Assembly: GCF_000024185.1 (NCBI RefSeq)
Contig: NC_013790.1
Coordinates: forward strand, 2,169,001-2,233,000
From: Methanobrevibacter ruminantium M1
Lineage (GTDB): Archaea; Methanobacteriota; Methanobacteria; Methanobacteriales; Methanobacteriaceae
Reading direction: 5' to 3'
Length of the DNA: 64,000 nt
This document shows positions 37,937-46,668 of this stretch, one piece after another; the first letter of the stretch is position 1; each line of letters opens with the position of its first letter. Both the position numbers and the translations under genes were made by a program. The notes under the pieces were generated by a model that did no database searches, was not told the DNA's origin, and saw only the letters and a list, made by a program, of their open reading frames with translations.

Positions 37937-38130
37937 TTAAAAAAGTTATAATTCGTGAAAAAAATCAGAAATCTAAAAAAATTTGAATAAAAAAATTATA
38001 ACAGTTATATAAAAATAAGAAATTTAAAAAAATTTGAATAAAAAAATTATAACAGCTATAAAAAATAAGAAATTTAAAAAAATTTGAATAAAAAAATTAT
38101 AACAGCTATAAAAAATAAGAAATTTAACTA
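37937..38130. repeat. 50-bp tandem repeat between converging genes
   Basis: ATTTGAATAAAAAAATTATA occurs at about 37981, 38032 and 38082, followed by ACAG(T/C)TATA and AAAATAAGAAATTTA. A degenerate unit precedes. The rest of the 397-bp gap (37774-38170) is AT-rich with a TTCATGTAATTACATGAA palindrome near 37800-37817, which may be a nudC terminator. Confidence 0.8.
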
Positions 38131-38170
38131 TTTTTAATGATAAAAAGAAAAACTAAAAAAATCTTAATAA

Positions 38171-38785
38171 TTAAGCCTTATTAAGATCTTTAAAGTATAT
38201 TTTTTCATCACAGACAGTTTCTACCAAATCCATATCGTGACTTACCAATAAGAATCCCATTTTACGTTCCTTTACTATTTTTAAAACAGAATCTATGATT
38301 TGTGCCTGTGTAATTGCATCAAGCATTGTAGTCATTTCATCTGCTATTAGGAACTTTGTATTAGGATTAAGGGACCTTACCACTGAAAACCTTTGAAGTT
38401 CTCCACCAGACAATTCCTGTGGGAATCTGGTAAGCCAGGACTTCTGAATACCGAATTCAGATAATGTGGCATCATCAACATCCCAAGATTCAGATAAAAC
38501 CTGATCCATTTTCCATTTAGGATTCATAACCTTTTCTGGATGTTGATAAATTAATTGAACTGGTTTAAATCCTTTTTTATGGAATGGCTGACCATCAAAT
38601 GTTACTTCACCCTCATATTTAGTGATATAACCGGATAAGATTTTACATAATGTTGATTTTCCACTACCACTATCTCCAATCAAACCTACAATCTTCTTAT
38701 TGTCTAATTCAATACTTACATCCTTTAATAGGTAGTCTTTAGCTGATGGGTATTTAAATGAAATATTCTTTGCTATAAGTTCCAT
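38171..38785 (-). CDS. Nickel/peptide ABC importer ATPase, second subunit (NikE/OppF-like)
   Basis: Cytoplasmic ATPase of a family 5 (nickel, dipeptide, oligopeptide) ABC importer. About 204 residues, shorter than OppF because the C-terminal peptide-family domain is absent. Walker A GDSGSGKST near 36-44, Q-loop LIYQHPE, signature LSGGELQRFSVVRSL, Walker B LIADEMTTMLD, and switch SHD. The ATG at 38785 has an AGGTG site 6 nt upstream. It begins one base after the stop of the other ATPase gene, so the pair is translated in tandem. Last gene of the importer cluster. Confidence 0.88.
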   Translation of the reverse strand: MELIAKNISFKYPSAKDYLLKDVSIELDNKKIVGLIGDSGSGKSTLCKILSGYITKYEGEVTFDGQPFHKKGFKPVQLIYQHPEKVMNPKWKMDQVLSESWDVDDATLSEFGIQKSWLTRFPQELSGGELQRFSVVRSLNPNTKFLIADEMTTMLDAITQAQIIDSVLKIVKERKMGFLLVSHDMDLVETVCDEKIYFKDLNKA

Positions 38786-38786
38786 T

Positions 38787-40127
38787 TTATGCACCTTCTT
38801 CTACTGCCTCTTCAGAAGATTCCTCAACTGTTTCTTCAGAAGATTCCTCAACTGCTTCTTCAGAAGATTCCTCAACTGCTTCTTCAGAAGATTCCTCAAC
38901 TGCTTCTTCAGTGCCTTCTTCTACTGCTTCTTCTGGGACCTCAACTGCTTCTTCAGCACCTTCAACAGCTTCTTCAGCACCTTCAACAGCTTCAGCTACT
39001 TCTTCCTCAATTGCATCTTCAGTTTCACTAACAGCCTCTTCAGCACCTTCAACAGCTTCAGCGCTTTCTTCAATGTTGGATTCATCCACAAGTTCAGCAG
39101 CTTTTTCAACTACTTCATTAGCAGCATCTTCGATATTGGCTTCAGCAGTCTCCTCAATAGCACCGTCCTTAATCATATCTTCAGTGACACCATCATATTT
39201 AAAGCATCTAATCTTCTTAAGACCAATGTCCATCAATTCAGGACGCTCTTCCTTACATCTGTCAAATCTCCAGTCACATCTGTCATAGTAAGGACAGCCT
39301 TTGACTATCTCCCCATGCAATGGCTGATGTCCCTTAATGACTTCAAATCCATTTGCAGGGAGTGCCTTGTAGAGGGCCTTTGTATATGGATGCAATAAGT
39401 TTTCCCCATCTCCTGAGAAGTCTTCCTTAAGTGCAATCTCAATTACATATCCTGAATAGAATATTCCTATCCTGTCTGCAACCTCTAATGCAGCATGAAT
39501 ATCGTGTGTTATTAAAAGAACACCTATTCCATCATCTTTCATATGCTTAAAGTGATTCAATGTCTCTTCTACAGTCTTCTCATCAAGTCCAGGAGTAGGC
39601 TCATCCGCTACAACAAGGTCAGGGTCTGCAAGAAGTGCAGTTGAAACTAGAACTCTCCTTGCCATTCCTCCAGACAATTGGAAAGGATACATCTCATCCA
39701 CTTCAGGACCTAAATTATAATGTTCGAAAATTTCTCTTTGCTTTATTTTCTTTTCCTTTTTCTCCTCTTCGCTATCACAGTGCCCTATTGCAATATCTGA
39801 TATCTTCATTAAGGGATCCAAGAAGTTAACAGACTGAGGCACAAGCACTATTCCTTTACCTCTGATTTCTTCCTTATCTGCTTGAGACAATTCCTTGCCT
39901 TTAAATTTGATTTTTCCATTAAGTCTTGCATTTTCAGGCAAAATTCCAAATATTGCATGGGCAAGCAAACTTTTTCCAGAACCGCTTGAACCTAATACTG
40001 CTAAAATTTCACCTTCAGATATATCTAATGTCAAATCAGTTATAACTTTTAAATCCCTTTGATTTAATCCCTTTGTGTATTGTATAAATGAAATTGAAAC
40101 ATTTTCAACATCCAATAATTTATCCAT
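38787..40127 (-). CDS. Nickel/peptide ABC importer ATPase, first subunit (NikD/OppD-like), with acidic repeat tail
   Basis: About 446 residues. The first ~312 are a complete OppD/NikD-type ATPase: Walker A GSSGSGKSL, signature LSGGMARRVLVSTAL, Walker B VVADEPTPGLD, and the Cys-rich C-terminal peptide-family domain (CPYYDRCDWRFDRC, about 280-293) that binds an iron-sulfur cluster in some relatives. The last ~135 residues are Glu/Ala/Val/Ser repeats, first AEAVEGAEEA-type, then an 8-residue unit EEAVEESS repeated four to five times and encoded by 24-bp DNA repeats (about 38808-38906). ATG at 40127 follows an AGGTGG site. Confidence 0.88.
   Translation of the reverse strand: MDKLLDVENVSISFIQYTKGLNQRDLKVITDLTLDISEGEILAVLGSSGSGKSLLAHAIFGILPENARLNGKIKFKGKELSQADKEEIRGKGIVLVPQSVNFLDPLMKISDIAIGHCDSEEEKKEKKIKQREIFEHYNLGPEVDEMYPFQLSGGMARRVLVSTALLADPDLVVADEPTPGLDEKTVEETLNHFKHMKDDGIGVLLITHDIHAALEVADRIGIFYSGYVIEIALKEDFSGDGENLLHPYTKALYKALPANGFEVIKGHQPLHGEIVKGCPYYDRCDWRFDRCKEERPELMDIGLKKIRCFKYDGVTEDMIKDGAIEETAEANIEDAANEVVEKAAELVDESNIEESAEAVEGAEEAVSETEDAIEEEVAEAVEGAEEAVEGAEEAVEVPEEAVEEGTEEAVEESSEEAVEESSEEAVEESSEETVEESSEEAVEEGA
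38808..38906. repeat. 24-bp in-frame coding repeat in the importer ATPase tail
   Basis: TTCAGAAGATTCCTCAACTG occurs four times, 24 bp apart, with a diverged fifth unit. Each unit encodes eight residues on the minus strand. It explains the acidic repeat tail of the NikD/OppD-like ATPase. Confidence 0.9.
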
Positions 40128-40160
40128 CAAACCACCTAATCATTTTTAAATGAAAGGCTC

Positions 40161-40256
40161 CATTCATTATAAAACTAAAATAAACTAAACCAAGCCTAAT
40201 TCTGTATGAATTATGCAGAGATTGGTTTAATTCATTATAAAACTAAACTAAAACCT
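40161..40256. repeat. Direct repeat flanking an inverted repeat between the GNAT and ATPase genes
   Basis: ATTCATTATAAAACTAAA occurs at about 40162 and 40230; the second copy runs into the GNAT stop codon. Between them, AAACCAA/TTGGTTT and inner TAATTC/GAATTA arms form an imperfect hairpin (about 40186-40228). Confidence 0.65.
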
Positions 40257-40749
40257 TTATCATATGATTTGTTTCATCATAGTCATCTTCTTCTATAGTT
40301 ACAGTATAACCAAGAGAGTTCCAAAATGGCAAAGCCGCTTCCAGATATCTATGAGTGTTTAAATAAATTTCTTTATATCCTTCTTCCTTTGCAAACTCTT
40401 CTATTTTTTTAACAAGAATGCGTGCAAGTCCATTTCTTCGATACTGCTCATCTACCATCAGTCTCCAAATGCTTGCTGTATTCTCTTCATTGTATTGACC
40501 TTTAAAGAATTCATAATCCTTATCATATGCCCTAACACCTGCTGTTGCAACTATCTTATCCCCATCATATGCTGCAAAGAAGGCATTTCTTTTAGGCAAT
40601 ATGTAATAGTCTTTCAATCCATCAATATCATAATGAAATTCAGGCATTGGACCAATACCATATTCTATTTTTATTTGAGCATATAAAAACTCTTGAACAG
40701 ACTTTATTTGAGACTCATCGTTTTCTATTTCTTTGATTTTTATATCCAT
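40243..40749 (-). CDS. GNAT acetyltransferase inside the ABC importer cluster
   Basis: 168 residues of the GNAT fold. The acetyl-CoA loop is WRLMVDEQYRRNGLARILVKKIEEFA (about 94-119; R-R-N-G-L-A fits Q/RxxGxG/A). The C-terminal half YLNTHRYLEAALPFWNSLGYT is a normal GNAT end. It lies between the NikC-like permease and NikD-like ATPase genes in the same direction. A close paralog lies at 46059-46619, on the other side of the importer. The acceptor is unknown. The position suggests acetylation of something linked to the imported compound, but this is inference. Confidence 0.85.
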   Translation of the reverse strand: MDIKIKEIENDESQIKSVQEFLYAQIKIEYGIGPMPEFHYDIDGLKDYYILPKRNAFFAAYDGDKIVATAGVRAYDKDYEFFKGQYNEENTASIWRLMVDEQYRRNGLARILVKKIEEFAKEEGYKEIYLNTHRYLEAALPFWNSLGYTVTIEEDDYDETNHMIKVLV

Positions 40750-40892
40750 ACAATCTCCAAAACTTAAGAATTATTGTAATTATTATCTAAACTTGTAAAA
40801 TTTATTAATTTTCTAAAACTTAAATAGATTTATTTATCCTCTAAAAAGACATTTATCTTTTTAAAAGAAATTAACCCCTAAAAAAGTTTGAT

Positions 40893-40917
40893 AAGAGAAA
40901 TTATAAAAATTTCTCTT
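40893..40917 (-). terminator. Hairpin overlapping the NikC-like permease stop codon
   Basis: AAGAGAAATT and AATTTCTCTT form a perfect 10-bp stem with a 5-nt loop. It overlaps the stop codon at 40916-40918. It could reduce readthrough into the downstream GNAT and ATPase genes or stabilise the upstream mRNA end. Confidence 0.6.
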
Positions 40918-41779
40918 AACTTTGTGCTGTTTCAGGATTGAGGAGCTTTTCAACATTCTCTCCAATAAGATCAAATAGCAATACAACTATCAGCAAGGAT
41001 AGACCAGGGTAGAATGCCAACCACCAGTATCCAGCAGAAAGATAGTGCATTGATTCAGCTAATATAACTCCAATTGCAGGCTCATGAGGTGGCAGACCGA
41101 ATCCTAAGAAAGTGATTGCTGCCTCGTGCATGATTGCATGAGGGAACATTAGGATTACTCCTACAATTATTTGAGAGATAATCAATGGGAAAATGTGCTT
41201 TATAGCTATCCAAACCTTATTCCTTCCAAGATTTTCAGATAATGCAATGTATTCCTTGGTCTTAATCTCCTTGACTTCAGACCTTAGAACCCTTGCAAGA
41301 GGTGTCCAGTGTGTAAGACCTACGCCCATGATTACACCCCATACTCCTCCACCAAACATTATTGAAACGATAATGATTAGAAGAATGTGTGGAATGGAAC
41401 CGAAAAGGTCAATGATTCCAGCAACAGCCTCATCTGCAAACTTATTAAAGCTTGAGAACAATCCTAAGACAATTGAAATGATGGTACTGAGAACTGATGC
41501 GATGAAACCTACCATAATGCTTAATCCAAGACCGGCAATGGTTCTTTGGAACATGTCCCTTCCCATCCAATCTGTACCGAAAAGGTGTTCAAGGGAAGGC
41601 ATCTGATTAGCTGAAGCGAAATTTGTAGGGATGTCCCTTATGAAATATCCGCATACGAAAATGCTTATGATAATCAATGCTGCAAGTCCAATAATTACAA
41701 GTGTCTTTGTCCTAAGATTTGCACGGTATATAAACCATTGCTCCTTATCATTAGTTTTCTTCTTAATCATTGAACTCAT
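40916..41779 (-). CDS. Nickel/peptide ABC importer permease (NikC/DppC-like)
   Basis: 287 residues with about six membrane helices. An N-terminal cytosolic stretch ends in the OppC-type leader, and HLFGTDWMGRDMFQRTIAG (about 66-84) is the family signature. The EAA loop is ALSENLGRNKVWIAIKHIFPLI (about 183-204). It overlaps the end of the NikB-like gene by 17 bp; an internal ATG at 41770 may be the true start. Works with the NikB-like subunit as a heterodimer. Confidence 0.9.
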   Translation of the reverse strand: MSSMIKKKTNDKEQWFIYRANLRTKTLVIIGLAALIIISIFVCGYFIRDIPTNFASANQMPSLEHLFGTDWMGRDMFQRTIAGLGLSIMVGFIASVLSTIISIVLGLFSSFNKFADEAVAGIIDLFGSIPHILLIIIVSIMFGGGVWGVIMGVGLTHWTPLARVLRSEVKEIKTKEYIALSENLGRNKVWIAIKHIFPLIISQIIVGVILMFPHAIMHEAAITFLGFGLPPHEPAIGVILAESMHYLSAGYWWLAFYPGLSLLIVVLLFDLIGENVEKLLNPETAQS

Positions 41780-42752
41780 TCTCCTTAATTCTTGGATCTA
41801 TGAAGTAATAAGAAATATCTGCAAGCAAGTTACCTACAAATACAAATATTGCACTTATGACCACAATTCCTAAAAATAGTGGAACGTCGTTTTGAAGACC
41901 CGCTGCAACTGCAGTCTGTCCTATTCCAGGGTATGAGAATACCTGTTCCACCATGACAGCCCCTCCGAAGAGCTCACTGAATGATAAGAATTGAAGTGTG
42001 ATTGCCGGAAGCATAATATTTCTTAAACCATGATCCTTTATCAGTGCCCAGCCCTTTTCCCCTCTGGACTTTGCAAACAATACATAGTCAGAGGATAGGA
42101 CCTGAACCAATTCATTTCGTGTATACATTGCAATAGGAGCAAGACCTACAAGGCTTAATGTCAGCGTAGGAAGAACCAGCCTGGTTGCCCACTCAATAAA
42201 GGTTGCATCCGTACTCCTTACTCCAATAGGAACTCCGAATCCTATTGGGAACCATCCCAGATAAACAGAGAATACCATCGATATAAGCATACCCACCCAA
42301 AAGGATGGAGCGGATTGGATGGCATAACAGTAGACCTTCACTGCCTTATCAATCCAGGAACCTTTGTTTTTACCGGCTACAACTCCTAAAGCAAAACCGA
42401 TGATACCGCTTAAAATCCAGGATATTGTCATCAATGCAAGAGAAGCCATGAATTTGTCAATAATAACATCCATAACTGGTCTACGGTAGATTAAGGAAGT
42501 TCCCAGATTTCCTTGAAGCAAATCCATAAGCCAATGGAAAATCTTCTCAGGCAATGGAACATTGGTACCAAAGTATTGCTGTAAAATTGCTCTTTGAGCT
42601 TCAGTTACTGCAGCACCTTTTAAATAAGCATTAACTGGGTCAATAGGGGATAAATCTAATAATACAAAACTAAATATTGCAACTGCAATCATTAATACGA
42701 CAAATCGTACTAATTTCCAACCAAAATATTTTGCTATTTTTTGTTTATTCAT
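41763..42752 (-). CDS. Nickel/peptide ABC importer permease (NikB/DppB-like)
   Basis: 329 residues with six membrane helices. It starts with the OppB-type amphipathic segment. Signature SPIDPVNAYLKG (about 35-46) follows the first helix. EAA loop FAKSRGEKGWALIKDHGLRNIMLP (about 232-255). The last block FSYPGIGQTAVAAGLQNDVPLF is typical. A GGGGG site lies about 10 nt before the ATG. It forms the channel with the overlapping NikC-like gene. The 429-bp gap to the substrate-binding protein suggests separate or processed transcripts. Confidence 0.9.
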   Translation of the reverse strand: MNKQKIAKYFGWKLVRFVVLMIAVAIFSFVLLDLSPIDPVNAYLKGAAVTEAQRAILQQYFGTNVPLPEKIFHWLMDLLQGNLGTSLIYRRPVMDVIIDKFMASLALMTISWILSGIIGFALGVVAGKNKGSWIDKAVKVYCYAIQSAPSFWVGMLISMVFSVYLGWFPIGFGVPIGVRSTDATFIEWATRLVLPTLTLSLVGLAPIAMYTRNELVQVLSSDYVLFAKSRGEKGWALIKDHGLRNIMLPAITLQFLSFSELFGGAVMVEQVFSYPGIGQTAVAAGLQNDVPLFLGIVVISAIFVFVGNLLADISYYFIDPRIKENEFND

Positions 42753-43181
42753 TGCAAATAAACCCCCATAATTTTTTAAATCATATAAATTCTTTAAATT
42801 TATGTTAAAAAATTATTTTAAATCCGAATTATGTAAATTACTTAAATTAAAGTGAAAATAATACTTTAAAAATTCTTAAAGTAAAAATAATAATTTAAAA
42901 CTTATATTAATCCTTTAAATTAAAGTGTAAGAAATACTTAAATCTTATATTTATCCTTTAATTTAAAGCATGGAAATTACTTAAAATTAAAATTATAAAT
43001 TTGTTTAAAATTAATATGACTAAAAGTCTTTTAAATTATTTTAATAAAAAGAATAGCTCTTTTTAAACTTTATACTAATAAAAAAAGAAAGAACTTCTTT
43101 AATTATTCAAATTATTCTTAAAAAAAAACTAAAAAAAGAATAAAACTAAATTAAAAAAAATAAAAAAAGGAAATGAAAGAA
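42753..43181. other. Spacer between importer binding protein and permease genes
   Basis: 429 bp with no gene. Three imperfect copies of CTTTAAATTAAAGTG plus an AA(T/A)ACTT end lie at about 42841, 42912 and 42956. The spacer may hold the permease promoter. Confidence 0.5.
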
Positions 43182-44801
43182 TTATGCAGTTGAATTGGTT
43201 CTAGTCCAATCAACAACATTAATCAAGAAGTCATTTCCTAAACCGTCAGGTTGGTCACCCATATCAATATCTTCTTTTACGAAGTAGTTGTAGTTGTAGT
43301 TAGCAAGCCATACCCATGGAGCATCTCCAGCAGGTCCCCAGCCTCCGCCGTTTACAAGGGCAGATTGAGCCCATAAGGAGTCTGCTAGTTTGAAGTCATT
43401 GGAGTGCATTGCTTGTTCCATCAACATATCGGAAGCAGTATTGTTATATAAGTTAGGGTTCATATAGAAGTCATCAGCTTCCTTAGAGTGATATTGTTGA
43501 TAGATGGATTTATATGGGTCCGGTGAGGTCTGTTGCATTACAGAAGCAGAGGAATACATGTTAGCATAGATGGTATCCCAGTCAGCACCTTGGAGGTTTA
43601 CTTGAATGCCTAAGTCTTTAGCTTGTTCAGCAAATACTGTTGCTAAAGATTGTCTGTCAAGGTAATCAGGTGGGTAGTATAAGTCAAAGGATGCTTTTAC
43701 GCCATCTTTTTCAACGATTCCGTCACCGTCTGTGTCTTCCCATCCTCCTTCTTTGAGGATTTGTTTAGCTTTTGCTACATCACCATCTTTTACTTTAGCG
43801 TTAGGGTTTGCAAAGCTTCTGGTATCTACGCTGGTATATTCAGGTGAAGCGTGACCAGAGAATACTTCTTCACAGATTTTATCACGGTTGACACCTATGT
43901 TCAATGCTTCTCTGATGGACTTGTCAGCAGTTACATTGTTACCGATCTTTGCACCTGCTGGGCTGGTTTTTCCAGTATCTTCAAGATATGGCAAGGAGAT
44001 ACCTTGTGCCCTACCTGCAGACTTTTCAACAAAGTTGTATCCGTCTACAGATTCGTTAAGTGCAGAGGTTGCAACAGGAGCAATGTCAACTTGACCGGAT
44101 TTAGCTAACTCTAGCCAGGTAGCTTCTTCAGGGAATAACATGGTGATTTGAGTGAAGTAAGGTTTGTCACCATACCAGTTGTCATTTGCCTTAAAGATAG
44201 CTTGTTGACCTTTATCCCAGTGGTCCAATACATAAGGTCCGGTACCGATTGGGTGTTCGCCGTAGGTAGCGTTGTCATACTCTTCAGGTACGATACCTAC
44301 ATACCTTAAGTCATAGATGAATGTGGATCTTGGTTCTTCCAATTCAAATACGACAGTCTTGTCATCCTTAGCTGTAACTTTCTTAAGATTGGTTAAATCT
44401 AAATCAGTTTCAGTGTCTTTTGCAGTGTTGAATGTAAATGCTACGTCTTTTGCGTCAAAAGTGGAGTTATCTGAGAATTTGACGTCATCTCTAACCTTTA
44501 CAGTCCATTTTAAACCGTCAGCACTAATTGAATAGTTGGTTGCAAGGTCTGGAACTATGTCTCCATTCTTGTCTGTCTTAAAGAGACAGCTTTGTACCAA
44601 TGGGTTATAGTTCATGTGTCCGCAACCCCAACCTGTAAGCGGGTTGAAACCTGCTTCAGGTTCTGCCATATTGCTGTGTGTAGCTACTGTCAAGTGGGTC
44701 GGATCGCTATCGCTGCTTCCGCCGCCTCCAAATGCGAAAACGGCAATTCCAGCAATAACGAGAATAGCTACTGCAGCTATAATGATTGTTTTCTTATCCA
44801 T
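43182..44801 (-). CDS. Nickel/peptide ABC importer substrate-binding protein (SBP family 5)
   Basis: 539 residues. Membrane anchor at about 4-24, a Gly/Ser/Asp linker, then a family 5 binding domain: VATHSNMAEPEAGFNPLTGWG, VKVRDDVKFSDNSTFDAKDVAFTF (about 100-123), PIGTGPYVLDHWDKGQQ, and SIREALNIGVNRDKICEEVFSG (about 296-317). No lipobox Cys, so it is held by the N-terminal helix. The family binds nickel complexes, dipeptides or oligopeptides; methanogens need much nickel, but the ligand cannot be read from sequence. The promoter holds two AGTAWTACT boxes 32 bp apart. Confidence 0.88.
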   Translation of the reverse strand: MDKKTIIIAAVAILVIAGIAVFAFGGGGSSDSDPTHLTVATHSNMAEPEAGFNPLTGWGCGHMNYNPLVQSCLFKTDKNGDIVPDLATNYSISADGLKWTVKVRDDVKFSDNSTFDAKDVAFTFNTAKDTETDLDLTNLKKVTAKDDKTVVFELEEPRSTFIYDLRYVGIVPEEYDNATYGEHPIGTGPYVLDHWDKGQQAIFKANDNWYGDKPYFTQITMLFPEEATWLELAKSGQVDIAPVATSALNESVDGYNFVEKSAGRAQGISLPYLEDTGKTSPAGAKIGNNVTADKSIREALNIGVNRDKICEEVFSGHASPEYTSVDTRSFANPNAKVKDGDVAKAKQILKEGGWEDTDGDGIVEKDGVKASFDLYYPPDYLDRQSLATVFAEQAKDLGIQVNLQGADWDTIYANMYSSASVMQQTSPDPYKSIYQQYHSKEADDFYMNPNLYNNTASDMLMEQAMHSNDFKLADSLWAQSALVNGGGWGPAGDAPWVWLANYNYNYFVKEDIDMGDQPDGLGNDFLINVVDWTRTNSTA

Positions 44802-44838
44802 AATTTTTCACCGTATAAAATTATACTATTAAAATAAA

Positions 44839-44881
44839 AAGTATTACTTTTTAGGGAGTAAACGATAAATTAGTAATACTT
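44839..44881. promoter_or_regulatory. Pair of AGTAWTACT operator-like boxes before the importer binding protein gene
   Basis: AAGTATTACTT at 44839-44849 is a perfect 5-bp inverted repeat around one base. AGTAATACTT at 44872-44881 is the second box. The centres are 32 bp apart, three helical turns. They lie 38-80 bp upstream of the binding protein start codon. A third box (AAGTAATACAAG, centre about 45095) sits before the divergent QueG-like gene. Confidence 0.65.
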
Positions 44882-45138
44882 ATTTCTATTATTTTAATAC
44901 TATACATAATTAAGTAAATAAGTATATAAAAATATATTTATTACTCTTCAAATAAACTTGATTTTTACAATATTGTACAAAATAATCCCAATTAAATTTA
45001 CAAAGTTAATATTTGATATAATTAAGTTAATAATTTATTCAAATAATTAAAAAAATAATTTACAGACTAACAATTATACTTTTTATCAAAAGTAATACAA
45101 GTATAAATATAAATATTATTAAATCCAAATATTCGACC

Positions 45139-45831
45139 ATGTCCTTATCAATAGAACTGGAAAAATACCTGAAAGGCAATGGCGCAATAGAAGTAGGATA
45201 TGCAGACATCACCAATTTCACTCCAAAGAAAGGATTGAACACAGGAGTAGTCTTTTTCATCACCTACCCTAAGGAAGTGATACGAAACATGGCGAATGCT
45301 CCAACATTAGAGTACCTTTATGAATTGATTGATCTAAACACCAGACTGGATGCCCTTGGAATGATCTGTGAGGAGTTTCTTATAAATAAAGGATATAAGG
45401 CATATGCACAGACAAAAAAGAGATTAGGAGGAAACTTTGGAGAGTTCAATTCATTTGAGCTTCCACATAAGACCATAGCTACAAGAGCAGGCATGGGATG
45501 GATTGGAAAGTCAGCACTCTTTACAACATTCAAGTACGGATCCGCTTTAAGATTATGCTCAGTGCTGACAGATGCCCCTTTAGAGATAGGAGAGCCAATA
45601 ATTAAGTCCAGATGCGGAAAGTGCATGATATGTAAGGAGGCATGTCCTGGAGGAGCAATAAGCGGAAGAAACTGGGATTATACTCTTAAAAGAAATGATT
45701 TTTATGATGATAAGAAGTGTGAGAAGTATGCGCTTATAGTCTCTGAGGAGAATCTGGGAAAACCTGATACAGTCTGTGGCAAATGTATTTATGCCTGCCC
45801 TCATACTCAGAAGTATGTGAAAAGAACTTGA
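45139..45831 (+). CDS. QueG-like double-cluster iron-sulfur protein
   Basis: 230 residues related to epoxyqueuosine reductase and corrinoid reductive enzymes. The block ATRAGMGWIGKSALFTTFKYGSALRL (about 114-139) is the QueG-type corrinoid-site region. Two [4Fe-4S] sites: Cys159, Cys162, Cys165, Cys169, and Cys213, Cys216, Cys220 with Cys194 or Cys169. It is shorter than QueG. Archaea make archaeosine and generally do not use queuosine, so the reaction is unknown. There is no ribosome binding site, and a TATA-like GTATAAATATAAAT about 28 nt upstream suggests a leaderless transcript. Divergent from the importer. Confidence 0.8.
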   Translation: MSLSIELEKYLKGNGAIEVGYADITNFTPKKGLNTGVVFFITYPKEVIRNMANAPTLEYLYELIDLNTRLDALGMICEEFLINKGYKAYAQTKKRLGGNFGEFNSFELPHKTIATRAGMGWIGKSALFTTFKYGSALRLCSVLTDAPLEIGEPIIKSRCGKCMICKEACPGGAISGRNWDYTLKRNDFYDDKKCEKYALIVSEENLGKPDTVCGKCIYACPHTQKYVKRT

Positions 45832-45911
45832 TTTTAAGAAAATAGTTATTTTTTTATCTATTTAAAAAATTATTATTATTTTATCTAATTTTAAAAAAAA
45901 ATAGTTATTAC

Positions 45912-45950
45912 GCACTAGTCTTAAAAATAGAATCTAAATTAGTGCTTTTT
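45912..45950. terminator. Terminator between converging genes
   Basis: GCACTA and TAGTGC form a 6-bp stem with a 22-nt loop, followed by TTTTT. It lies about 80 bp after the QueG-like gene. Confidence 0.45.
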
Positions 45951-46058
45951 GAAATTAAAAATTAAATTAAACTTGTTTTAAAAATAGCGTTTAAAGTGTT
46001 ATTTTTGAATGTTAATATTTAAATGAAATTAAGTTGTTAGAAAAACCCTATTTTTATT

Positions 46059-46619
46059 TTATAACTTAATTGCATAAGTTAAGATACCTGCTTGTGGTGA
46101 AATCTTTAATTTTTGAATGAATTTTTCCATATGGACAGTTTCAAGCTCATCACCTTCATCCAAGGTAATGATAAAGCCCATTTTCATCCAAAACTGAAGA
46201 GCCCCCTCTAATGTCCTATGAGTATGCAAATAAATATTTTTATAGTCCCTGTCTTTTGCAAAGTTTTCAGCTACGCTAAACATTTTAGAAGCCAAACCGC
46301 AACGTCTGTATCTCCTATCGACAAAAAGTCTCCAAATGCTTGATGTAGTGTCATTGGAATATATGCCTTCAAATTTTTCAAAATTCTTATCATAAGCCCT
46401 CAGACCTATTGTAGCAATAATTTCACCGCTTTCGGAATAAGCAACGAAAAATGCATTGCGTTCTGGATTTATATAATAGTCCTCCATATTCACAATGTCC
46501 TGATGCCACTCTGGGACATAATCATAGCCAAATTCAAGTTTTATCATGTGAAATAAAAAGTTTTGAACATTTTTTATTTCCTCTGGGTCGTTTCCTAACT
46601 CTTTAATATTAACATTCAT
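46059..46619 (-). CDS. GNAT acetyltransferase, paralog of the one in the importer cluster
   Basis: 186 residues. It aligns along its length with the protein of 40243-40749: both start with a KE(I/L)xND leader and share the DYYI-P-RNAFF-AY block, I-A-T-G-RAYDK and SIWRL-VD-YRR-GLA. The acetyl-CoA loop is RRYRRCGLASKMF. Its C terminus is about 20 residues longer. The two genes flank the importer binding protein and permease genes, which suggests duplication inside one functional locus. Its upstream region holds a phased AGTAWTACT array. Confidence 0.83.
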   Translation of the reverse strand: MNVNIKELGNDPEEIKNVQNFLFHMIKLEFGYDYVPEWHQDIVNMEDYYINPERNAFFVAYSESGEIIATIGLRAYDKNFEKFEGIYSNDTTSSIWRLFVDRRYRRCGLASKMFSVAENFAKDRDYKNIYLHTHRTLEGALQFWMKMGFIITLDEGDELETVHMEKFIQKLKISPQAGILTYAIKL

Positions 46620-46668
46620 ATTAACACTTCAAGGAAGTTATTATTTTTTCTAAGAAAAAAACATATTT

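Noticed and set aside
38789-39288. Plus-strand open frames rich in Leu/Gln or Ser/Ala opposite the importer ATPase tail
   Set aside because: They are mirror images of the Glu/Ala/Ser repeat on the other strand and lack a ribosome binding site.
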